NCBI RefSeq assembly: GCF_007991635.1
Contig: NZ_BJYS01000005.1
Location: 140,690-204,689 of the forward strand
From: Adhaeribacter aerolatus
GTDB taxonomy: Bacteria; Bacteroidota; Bacteroidia; Cytophagales; Hymenobacteraceae
DNA: 64,000 nucleotides
Reading direction: 5' to 3'
Notes under the pieces: generated by a model
What the model was told of the DNA's origin: nothing
The model's database searches: none
What the model saw: the letters and a program-made list of their open reading frames with translations, nothing else
Program-made: the position numbers and the translations under genes
Shown here: positions 23,253 through 32,906 of the stretch, in pieces
How the letters are laid out: the number at the start of each line of letters is the position of its first letter
Position numbering within the stretch: the first letter of the stretch is position 1

Positions 23253-24902
23253 CTAAAACCCTGGGTTTTGCGGCATCTTCTCTGTTAAGTTAGCATCAAT
23301 AACCGATTGCGGGATGGGGAACAGGGTGTCTCTTTCTTTTACATTTTGCCCGCCAAAAGTATTATACTTTCGCGTCCTTTCCAGCCACTTGCCGGTTCGT
23401 AATAAGGTGTAGCGGCGGTATTCCTCGTTAAATAATTCCCGCGAACGCTCGTCTAGGATAAAATCAATATTTATATCACTTGCTTTTACATCGCTGGCAT
23501 TAGACCTTCTTCTGATAATATTTATGGTTTCGGCCGCCCCAGCGGCATTGCCGAGTTTAAACTGGGCCTCTGCTTTTAACAAATAAGTATCGGCCAGCCT
23601 TACCGCAATGTAATCGTCGTAATTAAAATCCGAGGCAACGTCATCCGGAATACTGCCTTCGTGTTTCCGGGAATAGGGCCAATCGTTTCGTTCCCAGGTG
23701 GCAGCGGTTAGGGGCCTGCTCCAGTTTAATTTCAGGGTATCGCCATAAGCATAACCTTTCGGTAACCGGTCGGCAGGGTGCGGGGCATTGGCCGCTGCAT
23801 TATTAAGAATGAAATACTTTCTTAAGGCATGATTGCTGGCCCGGTCATCCTGGGGTTCATAAGACTCTATCCACCATTTGGTGGGTGCGGTATAGGCTTT
23901 GCCCCGGCCGCCTCTGGCGAAAGTAATCTGCAAAGGCTGCACCCCGCCAATGCTAATATCCATATACCTTTGCAGGTGCATAGCCCGGGGCCGGGGGTTG
24001 GTACCACCGCCAACTACCTGAAAACCGAATTGCCACACCCATAAGGCTTCGGTATTGCCTTGCTCCCGGTTTTTGTTACCTTCATAAAACATATCCATAA
24101 ACGGAACGCCCGGTTTGCTTGCATTTACCCCGTATCGTTTGGTAATAAGTTTGTACTGTGGGGTATTAATTACTTTATCGGCATATTGCAAAGCTTTTTG
24201 CGGTTCCTCCATTACCAGGTACATCTCGGCCAGATAATGCTGAATAACGCCTTTGCTCATTCGCCCCGCAATGGGCTGCACCGGAATATATTGCTCGGCA
24301 AACAAAAGATCTTCTACAATTTGCGCCCTTACTTCTTTAACCGGGGTCCGGGCCCAATTTGTTTTAATAGAGTTGCCCGACGATTCTGTTAACGACAAAG
24401 GCACATCGCCCCAGAGATAAGTAAGGTGGCGGTATGCCCAGGCTCTTATGGCCCTGGCTTCTGCTATTACAAAATTCTTGTTAGCTGTTTCATCTCCCGC
24501 TCCTCCTTTCCAGTTTACCGTTTCTCCTTCGGCCCGATCGATGATGGTATTGGTAGCATTTACAATGCCGTAGAGCCAAGAAAACACATCCCGGAGTGTA
24601 GAATTTTCCGAATTATTAACGTCGCCCCATTTAGAAGCCAGGTTACCAAAGCCGGAAATATAATTGGGGCTCATGTTATCGGTGCCATTTACAAATACCT
24701 GGAAAGGCATACTGGCATCGCGGATTTCGTTTCGGATTTCGGAATAAGCACCATTAATGCCGGTTTGAAACCCGGCATAATCTGTATAGAGTTTATCGGA
24801 GGTAATTAAATGTGGCGGGTCTTCATTTAAAGGGTCATTTAAGTCACAACCTGAAAACAGGGTTAAGGTTAAGGATATAGCTGCTATTTTATATAATTTC
24901 AT
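23253..24902 (-). CDS. SusD/RagB family nutrient-binding lipoprotein
   Basis: A 549-residue lipoprotein with lipobox LFSGC (Cys19). It has the SusD layout: N-terminal TPR-like region (ARAIRAWAYRHLTYLWGDVPL at about 148-168, KGVIQHYLAEMYLVMEEPQKALQYAD at about 219-244) and a C-terminal half ending in the family signature DERSRELFNEEYRRYTLLRTGKW. SusD caps the SusC barrel on the outer face of the outer membrane and binds substrate. The adjacent phytase and PhoX genes suggest an inositol phosphate or other organophosphate rather than a glycan; this is inference from context. It follows susC by 44 bases on the same strand. Confidence 0.92.
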   Translation of the reverse strand: MKLYKIAAISLTLTLFSGCDLNDPLNEDPPHLITSDKLYTDYAGFQTGINGAYSEIRNEIRDASMPFQVFVNGTDNMSPNYISGFGNLASKWGDVNNSENSTLRDVFSWLYGIVNATNTIIDRAEGETVNWKGGAGDETANKNFVIAEARAIRAWAYRHLTYLWGDVPLSLTESSGNSIKTNWARTPVKEVRAQIVEDLLFAEQYIPVQPIAGRMSKGVIQHYLAEMYLVMEEPQKALQYADKVINTPQYKLITKRYGVNASKPGVPFMDMFYEGNKNREQGNTEALWVWQFGFQVVGGGTNPRPRAMHLQRYMDISIGGVQPLQITFARGGRGKAYTAPTKWWIESYEPQDDRASNHALRKYFILNNAAANAPHPADRLPKGYAYGDTLKLNWSRPLTAATWERNDWPYSRKHEGSIPDDVASDFNYDDYIAVRLADTYLLKAEAQFKLGNAAGAAETINIIRRRSNASDVKASDINIDFILDERSRELFNEEYRRYTLLRTGKWLERTRKYNTFGGQNVKERDTLFPIPQSVIDANLTEKMPQNPGF

Positions 24903-24946
24903 GGTAGTACTTTTTAGATGTAAAAGAATTATTCAAGAAGCCGCAA

Positions 24947-27900
24947 TCATAGCCCTACTTGCAAGCCGAAAACATATTCACGTTGCAAAGGAATAGACCG
25001 TTGGTTGTCCAACTCCGGATCCATACCCCGCCAATCGGTTAGCATAAGTAAGTTTCGCCCGGTAGCATAAACCCGGAACCGGTTGCCGCCTACTTTCTGG
25101 ATTAAATTTTTTGGCAGGTCATAAGCAAGCGTAATGTCTTTTAAGCGGACAAAGCTGGCATTTTCATAAATATTGGTAGTAACACCGGCCATCCGGTTGG
25201 CATCTACGTGGTTCATATACCACTCATTGCTCGGGTTATCCGGAGTCCACCAGTTTTTTACAATGGTGCTCTGCCGAACGCCGGAAGTTACAACCTGATC
25301 ATCCATTAAGATATTCTGTTTGGTTACGCCATGTACTCCGTGGATAAAAGCCGTTAAGCTAAAGTTGCCGTAAGAAAAGGTGTTGGTTAAGCCCCAGTTT
25401 AATTTAGGATCCTGCTGACCGATTATTTGCCGGTCGTCGGGCGTAATCTTACCATCGCCGTTTAAATCTTTAATTTTTATATAGCCGGGTTTTGTCTTCC
25501 ATTCTGCCGCTTTAGCGGCTTCGTCTAACTGCCACACGCCATCAAATACATAATCATAGTTAACCCGGATGGGCTGTCCGATAAACCATTTGTTGTTAAT
25601 ATCGTCCAGCCCGTTGCCATATAAATCCACTATCTTATTATGCACGTAGCCAATATTCCCGAAGGTGGACCAGGTAAATTTCTTGGTGGATATATTTCTG
25701 GTATTAAGAGAAAATTCTACCCCCTGGTTTTCAGTTTCTCCGATATTTTGTAAAATAGAAGTAATACCATGCACCGAAGAAATAGACCGGTGCAGCAGCA
25801 GATCATAAGTATTTGTGTGAAAGGCATTAATAACACCCGATACCCGGTTACCCCAAATGCCAAAATCTAAACCAATATTGGTGGAACGGGAGCTTTCCCA
25901 GCCAAGCGCTTCCTGCCCCAGGGTGCTCGGAAAATAGCCCGGCATGGTGGTGTTGCCCGACAGGTAGTTCTCTTCTGCTAAACGGGCCATTGATTGATAA
26001 GAACCCACTGCCTGGTTACCATTTAAACCGTAAGAGCCGCGCAGTTTCAGTTCATTAAATAATTCTTTCCAGGGGAAAAATGCTTCGTTACTGATATTCC
26101 AGCCTAAGGCTACGGAGGGAAATATTCCCCATTTAGAGTCGGCGCCAAATCCGGAGAAGCCATCGCGGCGGCCGGTTAAGGTTAAGAGATAACGACTGTT
26201 ATAAGCATAGTTTAACCGCAGCATCTGCGATACCAGCCGGGAATCGGTATAATCAAAAGATGGCTTCACCAAATCGGCCTGTCCGCCGGCAAACCAACCT
26301 AATAAATCGTTCGGGAAGCCGCCCATTTCGGTGCTCTCCGAGTTATATGAATCTTTTTGAATACTATAAACCGCCGTGGCAAAGAGCGAATGTAGGCCTA
26401 ACGTTTTATTATATGAGAGAATATTTTCTAGGACTGTATTATTAACATTATCCTTGCGTAAACTGGCACTGCCCTGGGCAACCAATCCATCTAAGGTATT
26501 TCGGCCGCGGTAAGTATTGGCTTCCGTTATTCTATCCATTAATCCATAATTAAACCGGAAGGTTAGCCCTGGAACAAACCGCTCGAAATCGACAATGGCG
26601 AAATTATTAGTTACTACCTGCCGTGATTTATCTTTATTGTCGAATAAGGTGGCCTGCAAGGGATTGCCGCGGGCCGGATCATCTTTAACCGGAATAATGG
26701 CCAAGGTGCCGTCCGGATTGTAAGGCACGGCCAGCGGATTGGCCAGAAAAATATCGTTCATATTGGGCGCAACGCCGCTTTGGTCAGAAAAGGTTAACTG
26801 GGTGCGGGTGCCGATAGTAAGCCAATTGGCTATTTTGGTATCAATATTAAACCGGCTGGTTCCTCGGAAATAATCATCGTTAACCACAATACCCTTAACA
26901 TTCATTACCCCGCCCGAAATATAATAGGAGGTTTTGCCAAAGCCTCCGGACACTGCCAAGTTGTGTTGGTTGCTAATACCGGCTCGTATCGAATGGTCCA
27001 TCCAGTTTACCCATTCACCGGCATCGTAAACGGCCTGTTCCGATGCCGTTACCCCGGCGGTTAGACGGTCTTTTTTAAACTTATAAAACCCTGGCCCGTC
27101 TAAGTATTCCGGCAGGTTGGCCAATTTCTGAATCGAAACAAACCCATCGTACGAAATTTTAGGAGAACCATCTTTACCTAGCTTGGTGGTAACCAAAATA
27201 ACGCCATTCGCACCTCGCGACCCGTAAATAGCCGCCGAGGAAGCATCTTTTAGAACTTCGATGGATTCAACATCATTCGGATTAATGTCGGATAAATTTC
27301 CGCCGTACGGCACCCCATCAACCACTACTAGCGGCGAATTATTAGCCCCAATGGAGTTACGCCCCCTTACCATAATTTCCTGGTTGGGAACCGCACCGGC
27401 AGAGGTATTCTGCACCATTACGCCTGGTATAGCCCCTTGTATGGCCTGCGCAATATTTATATTAGGCACCATTTCCAGCCTTTCTTTCGGCAGAGAAGCA
27501 ACCGACCCAGTTATGTCGCTTTTCTTCTGGCTCCCATACCCTACTACTACCACTTCTTCCAGAGCCTTGGCATCTGCCGCCATGGTAATATTAAGTGTGG
27601 CAGCGTTACCCACTATTACTTCTTTGGCCAGAAAACCAATGTAAGAGTAAACCAATGTTCCACCATTGTCCGGCACTTCTATCGAATAATTACCCGCTAC
27701 ATCGGTACTGGTGCCCGTAGTGGTACCTTTTAAAACAACGGTTACCCCAATTAGCGGCTCACCTGTTTCGGCGGTAACTTTACCGGTTATAGGTCTGGCC
27801 GCTAAATTATCAGTTACTTTTAAATCTGTTTGGTGCAACGGAACGGCCGCCTTTGGTTTATCCAGGGCTTTACCGGCCGGTACATGGCGGTTAATAAAAT

Positions 27901-28237
27901 AAGAACCATCTTTTGCTTTTTTAAACCCAAGCCCCAAAGGTTTCAGAACTGCTTTTAAATTTGCTTCCAGGGAGCTTTTAAGATTGACAACATCAGGCGA
28001 GGTGGAATAACCGGCTACCATCTGGTCAGAAAATAAAATATCTACCTTGTAATGCACTCTTAAATCATATAATACATCTTTCACCTTTCTGGTAGCAGAG
28101 TTATTTTGGGTAGTAACCGGATTATTTTGTTTTTTCTGCCCCATGGCCAGGGTTTGAGCCTGGCACAATGGCTGGCAAGCGAGCATAATAATTATGGGTA
28201 AGCTGCAGGCATTTAATTGGCGTATTCTTTTCTTCAT
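24947..28237 (-). CDS. SusC/RagA family TonB-linked outer membrane protein with STN domain
   Basis: A 1096-residue outer membrane receptor. Signal peptide about 1-28; STN domain (about 52-118, KVKDVLYDLRVHYKVDILFS); carboxypeptidase-regulatory domain (about 149-225, ITGKVTAETGEPLIGVTVVLKG); then the segment ALEEVVVVGYGSQKKSDITGS (about 225-245); plug with GANGVILVTTK; and a beta-barrel ending in aromatic strands (LQREYVFGLQVGL). The STN domain signals across the periplasm to FecR, which matches the FecR and sigma genes immediately upstream. TonB-dependent import of the locus substrate is expected. The gap to susD is 44 bases. Confidence 0.93.
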   Translation of the reverse strand: MKKRIRQLNACSLPIIIMLACQPLCQAQTLAMGQKKQNNPVTTQNNSATRKVKDVLYDLRVHYKVDILFSDQMVAGYSTSPDVVNLKSSLEANLKAVLKPLGLGFKKAKDGSYFINRHVPAGKALDKPKAAVPLHQTDLKVTDNLAARPITGKVTAETGEPLIGVTVVLKGTTTGTSTDVAGNYSIEVPDNGGTLVYSYIGFLAKEVIVGNAATLNITMAADAKALEEVVVVGYGSQKKSDITGSVASLPKERLEMVPNINIAQAIQGAIPGVMVQNTSAGAVPNQEIMVRGRNSIGANNSPLVVVDGVPYGGNLSDINPNDVESIEVLKDASSAAIYGSRGANGVILVTTKLGKDGSPKISYDGFVSIQKLANLPEYLDGPGFYKFKKDRLTAGVTASEQAVYDAGEWVNWMDHSIRAGISNQHNLAVSGGFGKTSYYISGGVMNVKGIVVNDDYFRGTSRFNIDTKIANWLTIGTRTQLTFSDQSGVAPNMNDIFLANPLAVPYNPDGTLAIIPVKDDPARGNPLQATLFDNKDKSRQVVTNNFAIVDFERFVPGLTFRFNYGLMDRITEANTYRGRNTLDGLVAQGSASLRKDNVNNTVLENILSYNKTLGLHSLFATAVYSIQKDSYNSESTEMGGFPNDLLGWFAGGQADLVKPSFDYTDSRLVSQMLRLNYAYNSRYLLTLTGRRDGFSGFGADSKWGIFPSVALGWNISNEAFFPWKELFNELKLRGSYGLNGNQAVGSYQSMARLAEENYLSGNTTMPGYFPSTLGQEALGWESSRSTNIGLDFGIWGNRVSGVINAFHTNTYDLLLHRSISSVHGITSILQNIGETENQGVEFSLNTRNISTKKFTWSTFGNIGYVHNKIVDLYGNGLDDINNKWFIGQPIRVNYDYVFDGVWQLDEAAKAAEWKTKPGYIKIKDLNGDGKITPDDRQIIGQQDPKLNWGLTNTFSYGNFSLTAFIHGVHGVTKQNILMDDQVVTSGVRQSTIVKNWWTPDNPSNEWYMNHVDANRMAGVTTNIYENASFVRLKDITLAYDLPKNLIQKVGGNRFRVYATGRNLLMLTDWRGMDPELDNQRSIPLQREYVFGLQVGL

Positions 28238-28461
28238 GGTGCGGTAATAATTAAGGATAAGGATGTTGGAATTGGAATAATAAGGGCAAAGGATTTCCAG
28301 GCTATAAAAATATAGCTGCTACGAAGGGCTTAAAAATTATAAGATTGAGGAAGAAAAGATTCAGGCAGGTTTTTAATTATTCTAACGTCAACCCTTTTCA
28401 ACCTGCTTCTAACACGGTACTATTTTTTTCATTTGGCGCTTAATTATGTGGTGGATATAGG

Positions 28462-29469
28462 TTATTTGTTAAACAGAATAACATGATTGTTTTGCCGGTT
28501 TACATTAATTTCCAGCACTTCCGAAATTCCCTCCAGAAACTCATCGGCATTTTCGGCTTTAAAGGAGCCCGACAAGGTTTGGGCAGCTAAATTGGGGCCC
28601 GACAGTTCCACTTCCAAGCCATAATTTTCGCGCAAAATATTTTTAATTTCTTCCAGCGAGGTGTTTTCAAAAACAAACCGGTTTTGCTGCCAGGCGGCAT
28701 AATTTTCCGGCTGTACCACTTTTTCTATCTGTGGTTTTGCTGTTTTTTTATCCAGTGTAGCCAAATCCCCTGGGGCCATGGTTAGCAGCTTACGGCTTTC
28801 CGAACCATAATACAACTTTACTTTTCCTTTTAATAAAACTACTTTGGTTTCCCGGGGCCGGGCAAAAACATTAAACTCCGTTCCCAGTACTTCTACTTTA
28901 AAAGCAGAATCTGTTTGCACTACAAAACGCTTGTGTTCAGGGGTATGTACTACTGAAAAATGCGCTTCGCCTTTTAAAAATACCTGTCGGCTATTCCGGC
29001 CAAACCCAAAGCGCGGTACTTGCAACGAAGAGTTAGTATTTAGTATTACTTTACTGCCATCCGGCAGATTTATAGCTTGTGTTTGTCCGTAGCCAGTGGC
29101 GTAAGTTTTTAATAAAATAACATTCCTTGAAAAATAGCCGCTTATCCCCATTATTAGAATAATAGCAGCGGCGGCAACCCATCTTTGCCAGGTTACCCTG
29201 GTAATAAATTGCGGTTCTGCCAATCCGGAAGGTTTGGAGGAAGCCGGTTCTGTATTTATAAGTTTATCATTAAAGTCGGCTATGGCTTTGTTTATATCAA
29301 CCTGGTACTGCAAATTATTTTTTTCCCAATTAAACAAGCAGGCATAAAAAAATTCTTCGTTTTCCGGTTCTTCTGCCCATTTCTGAATTAGCTGCTTTTG
29401 CAAGGGCGTAACCCGGCCCGCAAAATAAGAAAACAATAATTCTTCGGTAATGGGAGTATGTAACGACAT
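28462..29469 (-). CDS. FecR-type anti-sigma factor with DUF4974 domain
   Basis: A 335-residue inner-membrane protein. Cytoplasmic N-terminal ~90 residues (TPLQKQLIQKWAEEPENEEFFYACLFNWE), one membrane helix (about 96-112, VAAAAIILIMGISGYF), FecR domain (about 120-220: YGQTQAINLPDGSKVILNTNS, LKGEAHFSVVH, VEVLGTEFNVFARP), and a C-terminal DUF4974 (about 265-335) that contacts the STN domain. It holds the neighbouring ECF sigma factor inactive until SusC binds substrate. It lies 224 bases upstream of susC and 444 bases downstream of the sigma gene. Confidence 0.92.
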   Translation of the reverse strand: MSLHTPITEELLFSYFAGRVTPLQKQLIQKWAEEPENEEFFYACLFNWEKNNLQYQVDINKAIADFNDKLINTEPASSKPSGLAEPQFITRVTWQRWVAAAAIILIMGISGYFSRNVILLKTYATGYGQTQAINLPDGSKVILNTNSSLQVPRFGFGRNSRQVFLKGEAHFSVVHTPEHKRFVVQTDSAFKVEVLGTEFNVFARPRETKVVLLKGKVKLYYGSESRKLLTMAPGDLATLDKKTAKPQIEKVVQPENYAAWQQNRFVFENTSLEEIKNILRENYGLEVELSGPNLAAQTLSGSFKAENADEFLEGISEVLEINVNRQNNHVILFNK

Positions 29470-29913
29470 TCCTGAAAGTACCCTTGTATGGTTTGATATA
29501 GGTTAGACAAGTAACCAACAAAAAACCCTTACGCTAAGAATTATTTTTTTAAATAATTTTTCTTAAAGGTTTTATAAGCGCAAAAAAGAAAATTGTCCTC
29601 ATCATTCACGCTTGGTTTAGCTTACTGGCATTAAGAATCCACTGAATCAAACAGGCTATTATATTTAGCCCGAATATTTAGTTTAACTGCCTGCATATTC
29701 GGTTCGCCTAAAACCATGAAATAGGTAATATTGGTTAAAAGCCTAAACATGAAGCAATTTAACCACCATAACCACAGTAGAAATTAATGCTAAACTACCA
29801 TTGGGTGGCGCTCCCTAATTTAATATGGGCTTTAATGAAATCTGCGAAAACTAAGCTAAAAAAGCTGGTTTAAATAAGCAGGACGAGTAAAGAGAGAGGT
29901 ATAATGCAGATGA
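29470..29913. other. Gap between sigma factor and fecR genes
   Basis: About 440 AT-rich bases with no supported ORF. For a sigma/anti-sigma pair this is a long gap; it may hold the promoter for the fecR-susCD transcript. No match to TTG/TAnnTTTG was seen, which would fit dependence on an ECF sigma of unknown recognition sequence. Confidence 0.4.
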
Positions 29914-30558
29914 TTAAGCTAAACAGACAAGTAAGGTAAGCAGCAGCCACTTTTGGCGTAATATCTCTTTTAAAAAAAGGCTCGCCTTTCTGATTTGAGC
30001 TTCGACAGTTCGGGGTGAAAGCTGTAGCTCTGTCGCAATTTCAGCGTATTTCTTGTTTTCGAAGCGGTGCATTAAATAAATTTTACGGCACTGAGACGGC
30101 AAAGAATCAATGGCAGCCTCTACATCCTGGTACAATTCTTCGTACTGAACAATAGCATCCGGCTGCTGACACACCAAATCCGAAATATCCGCACAGGCTT
30201 CTAATTCAACCGAACGGTTAGCTTCCCAACGCAAATAATTATAAGCACTATTTCTAACGGCTTTATATAGGTAAGCCCGGTAAGAAGAAGTAATTTGTTT
30301 ATACGTTTCTTTTTTATAAAACTGGTAAAATATTTCTGAAACGATATCTTCGGCAATTGCTTTGGCGTAAAGAAACCGCACGGCATGACTGCATAAGGAT
30401 TGATAATAATGGTGGAAAAGCAATTCGCACCCTTGCCGCGGGTCTACTTCAAAAGCTTGCCTGATAAAAGCTTCATTATCAGTAACTATTGCCTCCTGTT
30501 TAACTAACAAAGCTTTCGGATCTTCCTGCTCTAAAACGGTTTCCAATTCCAGCTTCAT
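29914..30558 (-). CDS. ECF sigma factor (RNA polymerase sigma-70 family)
   Basis: A 214-residue protein. Region 2 (about 42-90, LLFHHYYQSLCSHAVRFLYA, IAEDIVSEIFYQFY) and region 4 (about 150-200, LPSQCRKIYLMHRFENKKYAEIA, LQLSPRTVEAQIRKA) are intact. This is the FecI-like ECF type of Bacteroidota, paired with FecR. It should direct RNA polymerase to the SusCD/phytase/PhoX genes. The first ~35 residues form an acidic extension, and the last ~15 residues (WLLLTLLVCLA) are hydrophobic, a little unusual for a soluble sigma factor. It is the first gene of the locus. Confidence 0.92.
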   Translation of the reverse strand: MKLELETVLEQEDPKALLVKQEAIVTDNEAFIRQAFEVDPRQGCELLFHHYYQSLCSHAVRFLYAKAIAEDIVSEIFYQFYKKETYKQITSSYRAYLYKAVRNSAYNYLRWEANRSVELEACADISDLVCQQPDAIVQYEELYQDVEAAIDSLPSQCRKIYLMHRFENKKYAEIATELQLSPRTVEAQIRKASLFLKEILRQKWLLLTLLVCLA

Positions 30559-31281
30559 TATTTACCTAGATTAATGGTGTAGTTATTATATTATAAAATA
30601 TTTCAAATTTTATGCTGGAGCGTTACAGATTGTAGATGCAGGAAATGCTTAAATAATTAAGAGAAAATTATTAACTCCTGAATAGCTGTTTGGCTTGTCT
30701 GGATAATTTTTTCAGATCTAAGACTTATGTAAATTTTATGTTTCTAAATATAAAAAATTAATTTTAAAGTGCAAGTCACAGATAATGCTAAATAATATTT
30801 TCGCAGACTAGTCAAATAAGATAAAGAAGATAAAAAGGGGTAGAAATCAGGGAAGGGGAATAGCAATGAAGGAGTTCCAGAGGTGTACGATGCATTTTTG
30901 TTCAGTACATTGGTTAATTAACGTTACAGCTACATAACCGAAGCCATAACCTTATGCTGCCAGACGAATTGCATTGTCACGAAGCCGAACGAGAGAGGCG
31001 TAAGCGGGTTAGGCTGCAACAGTTTCCGGACGGAAGACATCGTAACCAATAATGTAGCACCAGGGTCTGTTCAACCTGTTAAAGAATATTGCTGCCTAAG
31101 GTGGTGGATGGAGCAGTTTCCTAGAAAAAGAAAGCTGCTAACCGACAACGCTCGGCTGAACCAGGCTCAAGAGCCTGAGATACGGAGAAACAATTTATCA
31201 GCTAAAAAAGACTCGTCCTATATCTTTGCCAGCAATTAACAAATCTCAGATGTCTTTTTTCGACTTTGCGAAAGTATCAAC
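30559..31281. other. Non-coding region with a possible structured RNA
   Basis: About 720 bases without a supportable ORF. The first 280 bases are very AT-rich. From about 30940 to 31215 the composition becomes mixed and stem-forming: AGCAGTTTC/GAAAGCTGCT around 31110-31140, and a perfect CAGGCT-CAAG-AGCCTG hairpin at 31162-31177. It resembles structured RNA more than decayed protein coding, but no known RNA family was recognised. Confidence 0.4.
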
Positions 31282-31322
31282 AAAAAAAACCCGTAACAAG
31301 CTTCGATTTAGCTTGCTACGGG
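31282..31322 (-). terminator. Terminator of tRNA-Phe
   Basis: Read on the minus strand: CCCGTAGCAAGCT and AGCTTGTTACGGG arms (one mismatch) followed by eight Ts. It starts seven bases after the tRNA 3' end. Confidence 0.85.
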
Positions 31323-31328
31323 CTATGC

Positions 31329-31404
31329 TGGTGGTGATGATTGGAATCGAACCAACGACACAAGGATTTTCAGTCCTTTGCTCTACCGACTGAGCTACAT
31401 CACC
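31329..31404 (-). tRNA. tRNA-Phe (anticodon GAA)
   Basis: Acceptor GGTGATG (from 31404) pairs with CATCACC; the anticodon stem AGGA-/TCCT encloses CTGAAAA, giving anticodon GAA; T arm with GTTCGATTC. The 3' CCA is encoded (31329-31331 on the complementary strand), in contrast to tRNA-Pro in this window. Confidence 0.95.
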
Positions 31405-31428
31405 AGCACCTTTTGATTAAAAAGTATG

Positions 31429-31459
31429 CAAAAGTATGTATTCTGATTTGACTACGCAA
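31429..31459 (-). promoter_or_regulatory. Promoter of tRNA-Phe
   Basis: On the minus strand: TTG (31459-31457), 20-nt spacer, TACTTTTG (31436-31429), an exact TTG/TAnnTTTG pattern about 25 bases before the mature tRNA 5' end. Confidence 0.75.
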
Positions 31460-31496
31460 TAGATTGGCAAAATAATTTTTACTAAAAGATATAGTT

Positions 31497-31504
31497 TACT
31501 TTTG
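31497..31504 (+). promoter_or_regulatory. Probable -7 element for the Fe-S reductase operon
   Basis: TACTTTTG matches the TAnnTTTG box 44 bases before the ATG at 31548. No TTG at the usual spacing was found, so this call is tentative. Confidence 0.4.
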
Positions 31505-31547
31505 TTATCATTACGTAACGGTATTCAAAACCCCAACCTGTTATTGC

Positions 31548-32906
31548 ATGGTTAGTAATATAATCTTCCTGTTGGTAGCTATTGCCGGTATTGGCCTTTT
31601 TGCATGGCAAGTCCGGAAAATAAGCAAGAATATAAACCTGGGCCGCGACAAGGCTATTGCGGGTAACCCGGCGGAGCGCATTAATAAATTGTTGCTGGTG
31701 GCTTTTGGGCAGCAGAAAATGTTTAAACGGCCCTGGCCGGCCATTTTGCACGCGGTGGTATACGTGGGCTTTCTGGTAATAAATATTGAGGTGCTGGAAA
31801 TATTAATAGACGGCATTTTCGGTACACACCGGGTGCTGAGTTTCCTGGGACCCGTTTACAGCGCCTTAATGGCCGTGAACGAAATATTGGCTTTCCTGGT
31901 AATAATAGCCTGCGTTATTTTCCTGGCCCGCCGCAATATTACCAAAGTGCCCCGCTTAGCCCGCGGCCCTGAGATGCGGGCCTGGCCCAAGCTGGATGCC
32001 AATATTATTCTGGTGGTAGAGATTGTGCTGATGCTGGCTTTGTTTGCCTTTAATATTGCCGATTTAAAAATGTACGCGCAGCGCGGCGAAGAACTGGCAG
32101 GCAGTTTTCCGATTAGCCAATTATTTGTAAATATTTTTGGCAGCGATACAGCTACGCTGGAAGTAATCCGGGCGACAGGCTGGTGGATACATATTCTGGG
32201 TATTCTGGCTTTCCTCAATTATTTGCCCAGCTCCAAGCACTTCCACATTATTATGGCATTCCCCAACGTATATTATTCGCGCCTGGAGCCCAAGGGCCAG
32301 TTTACTACCAACGAGAGTATTACCCATGAGATAAAGGCCATGCTGGACCCCAGCTACCAGGTGCCGGTACTGCCCGAAGGAGTTGAACCGCAAAAGTTTG
32401 GGGCGAAAGATGTAGAAGACCTGACCTGGAAGCAACTAATGGATGCCTACACTTGTACCGAATGCGGCCGCTGTACCGATGTTTGTCCGGCTAATATTAC
32501 CGGCAAGTTGTTGTCGCCGCGCAAAATTGTAATGGATACCCGCGACCGGCTGGAAGAGAAAGGTGAACATCCGGCAATATTCCGGCCCAATCATTATAAA
32601 GAACAAGGCGAAGAACGGGTAAAGACCACCGGAGAAAAAACGTTGCTGCGCGGCTACGTAACTCCCGAAGAACTCTGGGCCTGTACTACCTGCAACGCCT
32701 GCGTAGAAGCCTGTCCGGTAAATATCGACCAGCTTTCGTCAATTATGGACATGCGGCGGTACCTGGTGCTGGAAGAATCGGCAGCGCCCAATGCCCTCAA
32801 CAGCATGTTTACCAATATCGAAAACAACGGTGCCCCCTGGGCCTTCTCCCCATCTGACCGGCTGAACTGGGCCAATAATTTGTTTATAGAAGAAAAAAGT
32901 AGTTAG
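31548..32906 (+). CDS. (Fe-S)-binding membrane protein, HdrC/HdrD N-half-like
   Basis: A 452-residue protein with an N-terminal membrane domain (helices about 3-20, 67-88, 100-125, 150-172 and 205-225) and a cytoplasmic ferredoxin-like domain. Two 4Fe-4S motifs are complete: C303-x2-C306-x2-C309-x3-C313 (CTECGRC...CP) and C379-x2-C382-x2-C385-x3-C389 (CTTCNAC...CP). This is the electron-transfer and membrane half of HdrD-like oxidoreductases; the catalytic CCG half is the next gene, 91 bases on. Together they may pass electrons between quinone and a soluble donor such as ETF or lactate. No partner dehydrogenase is adjacent, so the donor is unknown. A heptad-repeat array fills the gap between the two genes. 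Confidence 0.85.
   Translation: MVSNIIFLLVAIAGIGLFAWQVRKISKNINLGRDKAIAGNPAERINKLLLVAFGQQKMFKRPWPAILHAVVYVGFLVINIEVLEILIDGIFGTHRVLSFLGPVYSALMAVNEILAFLVIIACVIFLARRNITKVPRLARGPEMRAWPKLDANIILVVEIVLMLALFAFNIADLKMYAQRGEELAGSFPISQLFVNIFGSDTATLEVIRATGWWIHILGILAFLNYLPSSKHFHIIMAFPNVYYSRLEPKGQFTTNESITHEIKAMLDPSYQVPVLPEGVEPQKFGAKDVEDLTWKQLMDAYTCTECGRCTDVCPANITGKLLSPRKIVMDTRDRLEEKGEHPAIFRPNHYKEQGEERVKTTGEKTLLRGYVTPEELWACTTCNACVEACPVNIDQLSSIMDMRRYLVLEESAAPNALNSMFTNIENNGAPWAFSPSDRLNWANNLFIEEKSS

Noticed and set aside
30940..31215. Group II intron
   Set aside because: Neither a domain V hairpin nor the 5' GUGYG start or a reverse transcriptase gene could be found; kept as unexplained structured RNA.
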